From Streptomyces sp. NBC_00440 (GTDB lineage: Bacteria; Actinomycetota; Actinomycetes; Streptomycetales; Streptomycetaceae), in the NCBI RefSeq assembly GCF_036014215.1, contig NZ_CP107921.1:806001-870000 (forward strand): a stretch of DNA of 64,000 nucleotides, given 5' to 3'. The notes beneath the pieces are model-generated. The model saw only the letters and a list, made by a program, of their open reading frames with translations. It made no database searches and was not told the DNA's origin. Each line of letters begins with the position of its first letter. Position 1 is the stretch's first letter. Of this stretch, positions 1 to 8,002 are shown in pieces. Made by a program: the position numbers and the translations under genes.

Positions 1-957
1 GGGACCCGGCGCCAGGGGCGGCCGGCGCGGCGGTTCCGTTTCCGTGCGGAGGCCGGGCATCTGCTGGGGATCGAGATCGGGCCGCACCGGGTCGCCGCCC
101 TGCTCTCCGGCCTCGACGGAGAGATCATCGGCTCCGGTTCCCGCGACGTGCCGGAGGCGGCGTCCGCGGACGAGCGGCTGGAGCGGGTCCGGAGCACGGT
201 GGCCGATGTGCTGCGGCGGGCCGGAGTCGCGCGCAGCACGCTGCGGGCGGTCGGGGTCGGCAGCCCCGGAATCGTGGAGGCCGACGGCACGGTCCGGCTG
301 GGCACCGCGCTTCCCGAGTGGACCGGGCTCGCACTGGGCGAGCGGCTGCGGCGGTCGTTCCGCTGCCCGGTCCTGGTCGAGAACGACGCCAACGCGGCAG
401 CCGTGGCCGAGCACTGGAAGGGCGCCGCGACCGATTCCGACGACATCGTCTTCGTGCTCGCCGGCCTGAGCCCCGGTGCCGGATCGCTGATCGGCGGGCG
501 GCTGCACCGCGGTTTCGGCGGCGCGGCGGGCGAGATCGGCGCGCTGCATCTGCTGGGCCGTGGAGTCACACCCGAGAAGCTGCTCTCCACGACCGACGAG
601 CCGCTCCATCCGCTGGACGAGCACGCGGTCGCCGAGGTCTTCTCCCATGCCAAGGAGGGCGACACCCGGGCCCGGGCCGCCGTGGAGCGGTTCATTCAGC
701 GGCTGGTGCACGACGTCGCAGCGCTGGTGCTGGCACTCGACCCGGAGCTGGTGGTGATCGGCGGCTGGGCGGCCGGACTGGACGGCGTACTGGAGCCGCT
801 GCGGGGCGAGTTGGCGCGCTACTGCCTGCGCCCGCCCCGGGTCGCGCTGTCGGTGCTCGGTGAGGCCGCGGTGGCGACCGGTGCACTGCGGCTGGCGCTC
901 GACCACGTGGAGGAGGAGCTCTTCGCCGTGGAGGGCACGGTGACGGCCCGCCGCTGA
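1..957 (+). CDS. ROK family protein (sugar kinase/repressor), 5' end outside window
   Basis: The reading frame is open from base 1, so the start and probably an N-terminal helix-turn-helix lie upstream. The first visible residues (GRPARRFRFRAEAGHLLGIE) look like the linker between the winged helix and sugar-kinase domain of ROK repressors. The ATP-fold start LGIEIG, the substrate region ENDANAAAVAEHW with its catalytic-type Asp, and GGAAGEIGAL identify the ROK fold. The usual zinc motif CxCGxxGC after GEIG is absent (the sequence runs ALHLLGRGVTPEK), so this is a zinc-less member and may not be an active kinase. It is most likely a transcriptional repressor for a carbohydrate locus lying upstream; the ligand cannot be told. 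The stop codon falls inside a strong terminator hairpin. Confidence 0.85.
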   Translation, partial: GTRRQGRPARRFRFRAEAGHLLGIEIGPHRVAALLSGLDGEIIGSGSRDVPEAASADERLERVRSTVADVLRRAGVARSTLRAVGVGSPGIVEADGTVRLGTALPEWTGLALGERLRRSFRCPVLVENDANAAAVAEHWKGAATDSDDIVFVLAGLSPGAGSLIGGRLHRGFGGAAGEIGALHLLGRGVTPEKLLSTTDEPLHPLDEHAVAEVFSHAKEGDTRARAAVERFIQRLVHDVAALVLALDPELVVIGGWAAGLDGVLEPLRGELARYCLRPPRVALSVLGEAAVATGALRLALDHVEEELFAVEGTVTARR

Positions 958-984
958 GCGCCGGGTGCAGCGGCGGGCCGTCAC
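940..984. terminator. Bidirectional terminator between rok and gntR genes
   Basis: A perfect 16-bp inverted repeat (GTGACGGCCCGCCGCT at 940-955 and its complement at 969-984) has a 13-nt loop. It lies between two convergent genes, and its left arm includes the end of the ROK gene. There is no long T-tract, which is usual for Streptomyces terminators. Confidence 0.75.
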
Positions 985-1019
985 ACCGTGGTGTTGAACA
1001 ACCCGTGGACGTCCGGGTG

Positions 1020-1787
1020 TCAGGAGGCCTTCTTGCCGCCCGGCAGCTGGTCGCTGATCTCCACGTCGCCCGAGTCGCCGAAGGTGAGCCGGCAGGTGTC
1101 CGCCCGGTAGGTGGCCACCGACACCGCGACCGTCCTGCCGCCCGCGATGTACCGGGTGGTGACGACGAGCACCGGAGCACCGGGCAGCCGGTCGAGTTCC
1201 CTGGCGTCATCGGCGCGGGCCGAACCGAGCTCGACCGCGCGGTCCTGGCCGTCGAGGTCGAGATGCTGGAGCTCACGGAGGACGGCGCGCGCACGCGCCG
1301 GGCCCGACGGGGCTTCTATGGCGGACAGTTCGGGCACAGAGGCAACCGGTACGTACACCAGCTCCGTGGCGACGGACTGCCCCTGCGTCATCCGGATCCT
1401 GCGTACGGTGTGCACCGCGTCGTCGCCGTCCGCGTCGAGCAGCCGGGCCACGGCGGCCGGCGGGGTGGCGCTGCCGCACTCGACGGGCTGCCAGGCGTCG
1501 TCCGACGCACCGGGCCAGGTCTGCTGGGAAGTCGACACATCGACACCGACGCGCGGCGGGGCCACCGTGGTGCCCACCCCCCGGCGGCGCTGCAGACGCC
1601 CTTCCAGCTCCAGCTGTTCCAGCGCCTGACGCAGCGTGGCGCGCGCGACACCGAAGCGCGCGGCCAGTTCACGCTCGTTGGGGAGGATCTCCCCGACCGC
1701 GAATTCCGAGTCCAGCGCCTCGGTGAGCACGTTCTTGAGGTGCCAGTACTTCGGCTCCGGCACCGATTCCAGCTGCGTGGTCCCCAC
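1020..1787 (-). CDS. GntR family transcriptional regulator with UTRA domain
   Basis: A 255-residue HutC/UTRA-type repressor. The N-terminal winged helix covers about residues 10-75 (PKYWHLKNVL, LPNERELAARFGVARATLRQ, GVGTTVAPP). The UTRA effector-binding domain fills the C-terminal two thirds. The start is GTG at 1787 because a clear GGAGG sits about 6-7 bases upstream; the frame stays open upstream but that stretch is not GntR-like. A palindrome overlapping the -35 of its own promoter (see 1867-1902) suggests autoregulation. Relatives sense sugar phosphates or similar small molecules; the ligand here is unknown. It is convergent with the ROK gene and separated from it by a terminator. Confidence 0.88.
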   Translation of the reverse strand: MGTTQLESVPEPKYWHLKNVLTEALDSEFAVGEILPNERELAARFGVARATLRQALEQLELEGRLQRRRGVGTTVAPPRVGVDVSTSQQTWPGASDDAWQPVECGSATPPAAVARLLDADGDDAVHTVRRIRMTQGQSVATELVYVPVASVPELSAIEAPSGPARARAVLRELQHLDLDGQDRAVELGSARADDARELDRLPGAPVLVVTTRYIAGGRTVAVSVATYRADTCRLTFGDSGDVEISDQLPGGKKAS

Positions 1788-1866
1788 CCTGATCCTCCGC
1801 AATCGCCGTGTCCCCGGCGGCTTTTCTGTGCCCTTATTTATTAAAGGTTCCTGCACTAACTCTGCG

Positions 1867-1902
1867 AGAGTAGGACGGCACCCCTTCTTGGTCAAGACCA
1901 AT
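1867..1902 (-). promoter_or_regulatory. gntR promoter with overlapping palindromic operator
   Basis: On the minus strand, TTGACC (1895-1890) and TACTCT (1872-1867) are separated by exactly 17 bp, a good sigma70-type promoter about 80 bases upstream of the GTG start. The -35 is embedded in TTGGTCTTGACCAA (forward 1888-1901), a near-palindrome of the form GGTCnnGACC. This resembles sites used by the GntR/HutC family such as the DasR consensus, so the gene's own product is the likely binder. Confidence 0.6.
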
Positions 1903-2024
1903 CCTCGCCCGATAGCGGAGCGGAGTCGCGCCATGACGCTGAGCGTTCACGAAAAGTTATCGAGCAGCGGCAACCGGGCAGCCACGCATGGCAGGCTCAC
2001 CCGGATCGGAGGGGCCGGCGGGCT

Positions 2025-2909
2025 CTACTCCGCGGAGAGCAGGAGGAGTTTGTCAGGATTGCGCACGATGTAGATCTCGGCGATCCGGCCGTCCTTGATC
2101 TCCGCCTGCACCACGGTGTCCACCGTGCCGCCCGCGAGGACGACGATCGCCGGGGCGCCGTTGAGCTCCCTGATGCGGAACTCGCCGCCCTCGATGCCCT
2201 TCTCCGCGACCCCGAACAGGAAGCGGCCCACCTTGTCCGCGCTCTCGATGACGCGCAGCGGCGCCTTGGACTTGCCGCCGCTGTCCCCCACCAGGCGCAC
2301 TCCGGGGGTGAGCAGGGCCAGCAGCTCGTCCAGGTTCCCGCCCGAGGCCGCGGCCAGGAACCGTTCGGTCAGATCGCGGCGTTCGGCCGGATCGACGTCG
2401 TAGCGCGGCTTGCGCTCCTCCACATGGCGCCTGGCGCGCCCGGCGAGCTGGCGCACGGCGGCCTCGCCGCGATCGAGTACGACGGCGATCTCCGAGTACG
2501 GGAATCCGAAGGCCTCCCGCAGTACGAACACCGCACGCTCCAGCGGGGAGAGCGATTCCAGCACCACCAGAACGGCGAACGAAACGGACTCGGCGAGCAG
2601 CGCCTGCTCCGCGGTGTCGGGAACGGCCGCGCCGAAGTCCGTGGCGAGCGGCTCGGGCAGCCACGGCCCCACGTACGCCTCGCGCCTCGACTGCACGTGC
2701 CTGAGCCGGTCGAGCGCCAGCCGGGTGGTGATGCGGACGAGGAAAGCACGTGGCTCGCGGACATCCCCGCGGTCGGCCGCCGACCACCGGAACCACGCCT
2801 CCTGCACGACGTCCTCGGCATCGGCCACCCGGCCGAGCATCCGGTACGCCACACCCGTCAGCACGGAGCGGTGTTCTTCGAAGAGGTCGGTCACTGTGTC
2901 GGTCGCCAC
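2025..2909 (-). CDS. sigJ: ECF41-type RNA polymerase sigma factor (SigJ family)
   Basis: A 294-residue extracytoplasmic-function sigma factor. Region 2 is FEEHRSVLTGVAYRMLGR..DAEDVVQEAW and region 4 spans about residues 105-165. A C-terminal SnoaL-like extension follows. The ECF41 hallmarks are present: WLPEP in the linker, a DSGGK variant of the DGGGR box, and NPDKL at the end. In ECF41 proteins this extension acts as a built-in regulator in place of an anti-sigma factor. The GTG start at 2909 is preceded by GGGGGA. The usual neighbour (a carboxymuconolactone decarboxylase, oxidoreductase or epimerase) is missing; instead an alpha/beta hydrolase is divergently transcribed, and it may be the target gene. 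Confidence 0.9.
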   Translation of the reverse strand: MATDTVTDLFEEHRSVLTGVAYRMLGRVADAEDVVQEAWFRWSAADRGDVREPRAFLVRITTRLALDRLRHVQSRREAYVGPWLPEPLATDFGAAVPDTAEQALLAESVSFAVLVVLESLSPLERAVFVLREAFGFPYSEIAVVLDRGEAAVRQLAGRARRHVEERKPRYDVDPAERRDLTERFLAAASGGNLDELLALLTPGVRLVGDSGGKSKAPLRVIESADKVGRFLFGVAEKGIEGGEFRIRELNGAPAIVVLAGGTVDTVVQAEIKDGRIAEIYIVRNPDKLLLLSAE

Positions 2910-3110
2910 TCCCCCATCCCAGCCGACCGGCCCTCCGCTGTCCAGAAAGAATCGCCGGAAGGGGCCGGATCCACTTCGCGCCGACCCTTGAAGTACAAGC
3001 TACTGAAGGGTAATTGTTACTGACGCAATGTCTAAGACTGCCTCCGATTGCCGGGCGGTCCAAGAGCCGGTTCCTGCCCTCAGGGACCCCCGCCCCCAGG
3101 GAGCAGCAGC

Positions 3111-3941
3111 ATGACCGCCCAGGTCTCCTTCACGATCGACACTCCGACGGGGCAGAAACCGGTCCACGTGGCGTACGAGCGCACCGGATCCGGCGCCCCG
3201 CTCCTGCTGCTGCACGGTATCGGCCACCACCGGCAGGCGTGGGATCCCGTGGTGCACATCCTGGCCGCCGAGCGTGAGGTGATCGCCGTGGACCTGCCCG
3301 GGTTCGGCGCCTCGCCCGCACTGCCCGACGGCGTGCCGTACGACCTCGCGTCCGTCGTGCCGCTGCTCGGCGCGATGTGCGAGGCGCTCGGCGCCGGACG
3401 GCCCCATGTGGCGGGGAACTCGCTCGGCGGCCTGCTCGCGCTGGAGCTGGGCAGCAGGAAGCTCGTACGGTCGGTCACCGCCCTCTCCCCGGCCGGGTTC
3501 TGGACGCCGGGCGAGCGGCGCTACGCGTTCTCGACGCTGACGGCGATGCGGCACGGTGCACGGCTGCTGCCGCCCCCGGTGGTCGAGCGGCTGTCGCGCT
3601 CGGCGGCCGGACGGGCGGCCCTCACCGGCACCATCTACGCCCGGCCGGGGCGCCGTTCACCGGAGGCCGTCGTCGCGGAGACCCGGGCGCTGCGCGGTGC
3701 GACCGGCTTCGGCGAAACCCTCGCCGCCGGCCGGGACGTACTCTTCACCTCCGAGGTGAGCGCCGTACCCGTCACCGTCGCGTGGGGCACGAAGGACCGC
3801 ATCCTGCTGCGGCGCCAGGGCATCCGCGCCAAGCACACCATCCCCGGCGCCCGGCTGGTCCGACTGCCCGGCTGCGGCCATGTCCCGATGAGTGACGACC
3901 CCGCCCTGGTGGCCCGCGTCATCCTCGACACCAGCCGCTGA
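3111..3941 (+). CDS. Alpha/beta hydrolase
   Basis: A 276-residue alpha/beta hydrolase fold enzyme. It shows the oxyanion strand LLLHGIGHHRQAW, the nucleophile elbow GNSLGG (Ser), and a late catalytic His in GCGHVPMSD; the acid is probably the Asp of WGTKDRIL. The ATG at 3111 is chosen because GGGAGCAGC lies just upstream; an earlier in-frame ATG at 3048 would add a proline-rich stretch unlike the family. The substrate is unknown. It is divergent from the ECF41 sigma gene, with 201 bp of shared upstream DNA in which I could not pick out a convincing ECF41-type promoter. Its 3' end overlaps the antisense EamA gene by 285 bp. Confidence 0.85.
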   Translation: MTAQVSFTIDTPTGQKPVHVAYERTGSGAPLLLLHGIGHHRQAWDPVVHILAAEREVIAVDLPGFGASPALPDGVPYDLASVVPLLGAMCEALGAGRPHVAGNSLGGLLALELGSRKLVRSVTALSPAGFWTPGERRYAFSTLTAMRHGARLLPPPVVERLSRSAAGRAALTGTIYARPGRRSPEAVVAETRALRGATGFGETLAAGRDVLFTSEVSAVPVTVAWGTKDRILLRRQGIRAKHTIPGARLVRLPGCGHVPMSDDPALVARVILDTSR

Positions 3942-4814
3942 GCGGCGTCCGGCCGCCCGGGACCCGAGTGTCACCCCCACCGCGACCAGAGCGCTGCCCG
4001 CGGCCTGCGGCGCGCCGTAGCCCCCGGCGCCGACCAGAGGCGCGGTCAGCGCGGCAGCCACGGGGATCAGGCCAGAGAACAGCGTGGCCCGCTCGGCGCC
4101 GATCCGCTGCATCCCGCTGTACCAGCAGACGAACCCGATGACGGTGACCACGACGGCCTGCCAGCCGAGTGCCAGCGCCTCCGCGGTGTCCGGCGCCCGG
4201 AGGAAACGGGGTCCGTCCACGGCGATGCCGATCACGGCCGATTCGAGGGCCGCCACCGCGCACACCGTGGCGGACAGCAGCTTCGGGCCGAGGGGCCGCA
4301 GCACCGGAGGGGCAAGGACGGCGAAGCCCACCTCGCCCGCGAGTGCGCCCGCCGAGCAGCCGATCCCCATGGCGTCGGTGCGGCCCCAGCCCTGGACCGC
4401 GAAGGCACCCGCGGCCACCAGCAGCGCGCCCAGGAGAACCGGCCGGGCCGGCCGCCGCCCGCCGGCCAGCGGCACGAGCACCGCGACGACGACCGGCGCG
4501 CAGCCGACGAAGACACCGGGGACGGCGGGCTCCGCGGTCCGTTCCGCGGCCAGCACCGCCAGGTTGAATCCGACCATCCCGACGGCGGCGAGCAGCGCGA
4601 GACGCCCCCACTGTCCGGCGCCGAGTGCGCGCAGCCGCACCGCGCCGCCCCGCCCCAGCATCGGCAGGAGCAACAGGGCGGCCAGCGCGTACCGCAGGGC
4701 CTGGCCGCCCGCGTACGGGTAGTCGCCGAGCACACTGTTGGCCGTGAACGAGCCACCGACGAGGACACAGGCGAGCGCCGCGAGGAGCGCCCCCCGTACG
4801 GGAGTTGAGGTCAT
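3657..4814 (-). CDS. EamA/DMT family membrane transporter
   Basis: A 385-residue product with about ten hydrophobic segments in its first ~295 residues and the two-fold EamA repeat, so it is a drug/metabolite exporter of the DMT superfamily. The start is the ATG at 4814, next to the divergent MocR gene; pairing of a MocR regulator with an EamA exporter is common in actinobacteria. The transporter domain ends around GVTLGSRAAGRR, after which about 90 hydrophilic residues continue antisense to the hydrolase gene before a stop. That tail probably reflects loss of the original stop codon and is unlikely to be functional. The substrate is not predictable. Confidence 0.82.
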   Translation of the reverse strand: MTSTPVRGALLAALACVLVGGSFTANSVLGDYPYAGGQALRYALAALLLLPMLGRGGAVRLRALGAGQWGRLALLAAVGMVGFNLAVLAAERTAEPAVPGVFVGCAPVVVAVLVPLAGGRRPARPVLLGALLVAAGAFAVQGWGRTDAMGIGCSAGALAGEVGFAVLAPPVLRPLGPKLLSATVCAVAALESAVIGIAVDGPRFLRAPDTAEALALGWQAVVVTVIGFVCWYSGMQRIGAERATLFSGLIPVAAALTAPLVGAGGYGAPQAAGSALVAVGVTLGSRAAGRRSAAGVEDDAGHQGGVVTHRDMAAAGQSDQPGAGDGVLGADALAPQQDAVLRAPRDGDGYGAHLGGEEYVPAGGEGFAEAGRTAQRPGLRDDGLR

Positions 4815-4861
4815 ACGGACGACGCTAGAGGGGCCGGTGGCCCGTATTAGGGTCCACTCGT
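4815..4861. promoter_or_regulatory. Divergent eamA/mocR promoter region with inverted repeat
   Basis: Only 47 bp separate the two start codons. An imperfect inverted repeat, GTGGCCC (4837-4843) and GGGTCCAC (4850-4857), is centred on GTATTA and ends 4 bp before the mocR ATG. The TATTAG at its centre would serve as a -10 for a leaderless mocR transcript. The likely role is binding of the MocR protein to control both genes. Confidence 0.5.
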
Positions 4862-6313
4862 ATGACGCTATCGGGGACCAATCCGCCGGACTCCGCCCCG
4901 CCCGGTACGGCCGCGCGTCCCGCCGGGTCACCGGCCTGGGAGCTGCTGCTGCCTGTCGCGGCCGCGCTGCCCCGCCGCCGCGGCCGGGAGTTGCAGGAGG
5001 CGCTGCGCGCCGCGGTACGGGCCGGGCGGCTGCCGGCCGGGACCCGGCTGCCGTCCAGCCGTGCGCTCGCGGCCGACCTCGGTGTGTCGCGCGGTCTGGT
5101 CACCGAGGCGTACGAGCAGCTGACCGCTGAGGGCTATCTGCGCACCGGCCGGGGTGCGGGCACCTGGGTGGGCGGCGCCGTTCGCCCGTCGGCGGGCGGT
5201 GTACGGGGTCCGGCGCCGCGCGCGCCCGGCGTACAGGTCGACTTCCGCCCGGGGACACCCGATCTCTCGCTCTTCCCGCGCGCCGCCTGGAGCGCCGCCC
5301 ACCGCTCCGTACTGACGAGGCTGCCGCACCACGCGCTCGGCTACCCGGATCCGCGTGGCCTTCCCGAGCTGCGCGGGGCGCTGGCGGAGCTGCTCACCCG
5401 GCGTCGCGGAGTGGTGGCGGATCCGGAGCGCCTCGTGGTCTGTTCCGGTGTCGCGCAGGCGACCACCCTGCTCGGCCTGGTGCTCCACGCGCGCGGCCTG
5501 CGCACCGTCGGTGTCGAGGATCCCGGCAGTCCCGAGCACACGACCCTCTTCGCCGCGGCCGGGCTGCGCACCGCGGCGCTGCCGCTCGACGCGGAGGGGC
5601 CGGCTCCGGGCCCGCTCGCCGCGAGCGGAGTGCGCGCCGTGGTCACCACCCCGGCGCACCAGTTCCCCACCGGTATCGCCTGCTCCCCGGCCCGGCGCTC
5701 CCAACTCCTCGACTGGGCACGCTCGGTGGACGGGCTGGTCGTCGAGGACGACTACGACGGGGACTTCCGTTACGACCGCGCGCCGGTCGGGGCGCTCCAG
5801 GGGCTCGATCCCGGACGTGTCGCGTACACCGGCTCGGTGAGCAAGTCCCTCGCGCCCGGCCTGCGACTGGGCTGGCTGGTCGCTCCGGAGTGGCTGACCG
5901 GCGAGATCGTCGCGCGTAAACGCACCATGGATCTCGGCAATCCCGCCATCGACCAGGCGCTGCTGGCCGAATTCATCAGGGGCGGCGGCTACGACCGCCA
6001 GTTGCGGCGCTGCCAGCGCGTCTACCGGGAGCGGCGGGACGCCCTGGTCCGGGCTCTCGACGAGCACATCCCGGGGGCCACGGTCAGCGGGATCGCCGCC
6101 GGACTCCATGTCATCGCGCGGCTGCCGGAGTCTCACGGCCCGCAGGACCGCTTTCTGGAGCGGGCGGCCCGGGCGGGTGCCGCGGTGCGTCCGCTGTCCG
6201 ACTACGGAACCGCCCACCCCCCGGACGGCGTCGTACGGCTGGTGCTCGGATACGCGCATCTGACACCGCCGGAGATCGAGCGCGGTATCCGGCTGCTGGC
6301 AGGAACCAATTGA
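4862..6313 (+). CDS. MocR/PdxR family regulator (GntR winged helix fused to aminotransferase domain)
   Basis: A 483-residue protein with an N-terminal GntR winged helix (about residues 35-105: [25 protein letters not shown]) and a type I aminotransferase-like domain. The PLP-site features are present: the [10 protein letters not shown] strand and the presumed Schiff-base Lys in [17 protein letters not shown]. MocR proteins bind PLP as an effector or aldimine sensor and rarely act as enzymes. It is divergent from an EamA exporter whose gene it most likely controls. The ATG at 4862 has no upstream Shine-Dalgarno sequence and sits just past a -10-like TATTAG, so the mRNA may be leaderless. Confidence 0.9.
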   Translation: MTLSGTNPPDSAPPGTAARPAGSPAWELLLPVAAALPRRRGRELQEALRAAVRAGRLPAGTRLPSSRALAADLGVSRGLVTEAYEQLTAEGYLRTGRGAGTWVGGAVRPSAGGVRGPAPRAPGVQVDFRPGTPDLSLFPRAAWSAAHRSVLTRLPHHALGYPDPRGLPELRGALAELLTRRRGVVADPERLVVCSGVAQATTLLGLVLHARGLRTVGVEDPGSPEHTTLFAAAGLRTAALPLDAEGPAPGPLAASGVRAVVTTPAHQFPTGIACSPARRSQLLDWARSVDGLVVEDDYDGDFRYDRAPVGALQGLDPGRVAYTGSVSKSLAPGLRLGWLVAPEWLTGEIVARKRTMDLGNPAIDQALLAEFIRGGGYDRQLRRCQRVYRERRDALVRALDEHIPGATVSGIAAGLHVIARLPESHGPQDRFLERAARAGAAVRPLSDYGTAHPPDGVVRLVLGYAHLTPPEIERGIRLLAGTN

Positions 6314-6385
6314 GGCCCGTGGCGGTTCACTTGGGGTGAGGGGGTACGTTCAATGGCAACTGCATCACCATGGGGCACCGGGCGG

Positions 6386-6402
6386 GACGCTTCGCGTCTT
6401 TT
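6386..6402 (+). terminator. Small rho-independent-type terminator after mocR gene
   Basis: GACGC (6386-6390), loop TTC, GCGTC (6394-6398) then TTTT. A second A/T-flanked repeat, CTTTTCC-GGC-GGGAAAAAG, follows at 6398-6416. The rest of 6417-6499 is unusually AT-rich and holds GGTGTT...AACACC (6459-6480) just ahead of the next gene, a possible operator. Confidence 0.5.
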
Positions 6403-6499
6403 CCGGCGGGAAAAAGTTATCAATCAACCAAAATCACACTTAACCCATCAGTCACAGGGTGTTCGTGATCAGGCAACACCGCTCGGTCACAGTGAGGGC

Positions 6500-8002
6500 A
6501 TGACCGATGTGAATCCCGCGAAGAGCGCCCGTCGCCCGCACCACTGGCGCCGGGACCTCATCGAACTGGCCGCCCTGTTCACCGCCGTCGCCCTCGCCGA
6601 CGCCGTCGCCGATCTCGTCGCGCACGGGCCCGACGGGCCCTTCCTCCTGGTCGCCGCCGCCGTGGCGCTCAGCGGCACGGCGGCGTTCCACCTCTGGTGG
6701 GCCCAGCGCCACAGCCACGCACCACCGTCCGGGCAGTCGTCCGGACAGTCCGGCGCGCGCGGCACAGCAGCCACGTCGGCCGCGCCCCACGACGAGCATG
6801 TGCACGGCGGCACAGGCAGCGATCACAGCAGCGAAAACAGCGACACGGACGGGGTGGCGCGGTCCGAGACCGTGCTGTGGCGGATGCGTACGACCGTACG
6901 GGACGAGCCCGGCAGCCTGGCCGCGCTGTGCACGGCGCTGGCCCGTCACCAGGTCGACATCCTGACGCTCCAGACCCACCCGCTCGCCGACGGCACGGTC
7001 GACGAGTTCCTGCTCCGCGCCCCGGCCGCCTTCCAGTCCCGGCAGCTCGGCCACGAGGTGTCGGCGGCAGGCGGGCACGACACATGGATCGAGCGCGCGG
7101 ATGCCCACGACCTGGTCGACGCACCGACCCGGGTGCTGGGCCTCGCCACCCGCACCGCCCTGGACGCCGCCGAACTCCCGTTGGCACTGCGCCAGTTGCT
7201 CGGCCGCTGCACCATTCACTCGCTCCCCGCCGTGTCGGTCGGGGGCGCATCCGCCGATGAGCCGACGCCCGCGGACGGCGTTCTTGAGGAGCGGGTGATG
7301 CGGCTGCGCGACCCGTCCGGCGGCACGATCACGGTCGAGCGGCCCCATCTGCCGTTCACCCCGACGGAGTTCGCCCGCGCCAGGGCCCTCATCGAACTCG
7401 ACGCGCGCCTCGGCCCGCGGATGCCCCGCCGCCGGGAAGTCTTCACCCTCCCCGAGGGCAACGAGATCACCGTGCGCAGGGCCGGTCCCGACGACGCGCA
7501 GGCGGCCAGGGCGATGCACGACCGGTGCACCGACCGGACCCTCGGCCTGCGGTACCACGGCCCCGTCGGCGACGCTGACCGCTATCTCGGCCATCTGCTG
7601 AGCCCCCGCTTCGGCCGCACCCTCGCCGTGCAGACCGCTTCGGGGCGCATCGTCGGCCTCGGCCACCTCCTGTGGGACGGTGACGAGACCGAGGTCGCAC
7701 TGCTCGTCGAGGATGCCTGGCAGCGCCGCGGCATCGGCTCCGAACTGCTCGGCCGGCTGCTGGCGCTGGCCGAGGAGACCGGGTGCGAGAGCGTGTACGC
7801 GGTGACGCAGGCGTCCAACACCGGGATGGTGGCGGCGATGCGCGGCCTCGGGCTGCCCCTCGACTACCAGATCGAGGAAGGCACTCTGGTCATCACCGCA
7901 CGGCTGGCGACGACGCCCGCGCACTCCCGTCCGGCGCCCGATCTGCCGTACGGCCTCCCGCGTGAACTGCCGTACGGGCCGAGCGAGCAGAGCGGCCACT
8001 GA
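6500..8002 (+). CDS. GNAT acetyltransferase with N-terminal membrane segments and ACT-like domain
   Basis: A 500-residue three-part protein. Residues about 13-60 form two hydrophobic segments (LAALFTAVALADAVADLVA and LLVAAAVALSGTAAFHLWWA). About residues 115-190 resemble an ACT amino-acid-binding domain (RTTVRDEPGSLAALCTALARHQVDILTLQ). About residues 320-470 are a GNAT domain with the acetyl-CoA loop QRRGIGSELLGRL. The start is ATG 6500 behind GTGAGGGC; an upstream in-frame ATG at 6353 would translate the terminator region. The design suggests acetyltransferase activity gated by an amino acid or similar ligand at the membrane; the substrate is unknown. The 3' end overlaps the convergent trans-sulfuration gene by 110 bp. 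Confidence 0.8.
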   Translation: MTDVNPAKSARRPHHWRRDLIELAALFTAVALADAVADLVAHGPDGPFLLVAAAVALSGTAAFHLWWAQRHSHAPPSGQSSGQSGARGTAATSAAPHDEHVHGGTGSDHSSENSDTDGVARSETVLWRMRTTVRDEPGSLAALCTALARHQVDILTLQTHPLADGTVDEFLLRAPAAFQSRQLGHEVSAAGGHDTWIERADAHDLVDAPTRVLGLATRTALDAAELPLALRQLLGRCTIHSLPAVSVGGASADEPTPADGVLEERVMRLRDPSGGTITVERPHLPFTPTEFARARALIELDARLGPRMPRRREVFTLPEGNEITVRRAGPDDAQAARAMHDRCTDRTLGLRYHGPVGDADRYLGHLLSPRFGRTLAVQTASGRIVGLGHLLWDGDETEVALLVEDAWQRRGIGSELLGRLLALAEETGCESVYAVTQASNTGMVAAMRGLGLPLDYQIEEGTLVITARLATTPAHSRPAPDLPYGLPRELPYGPSEQSGH

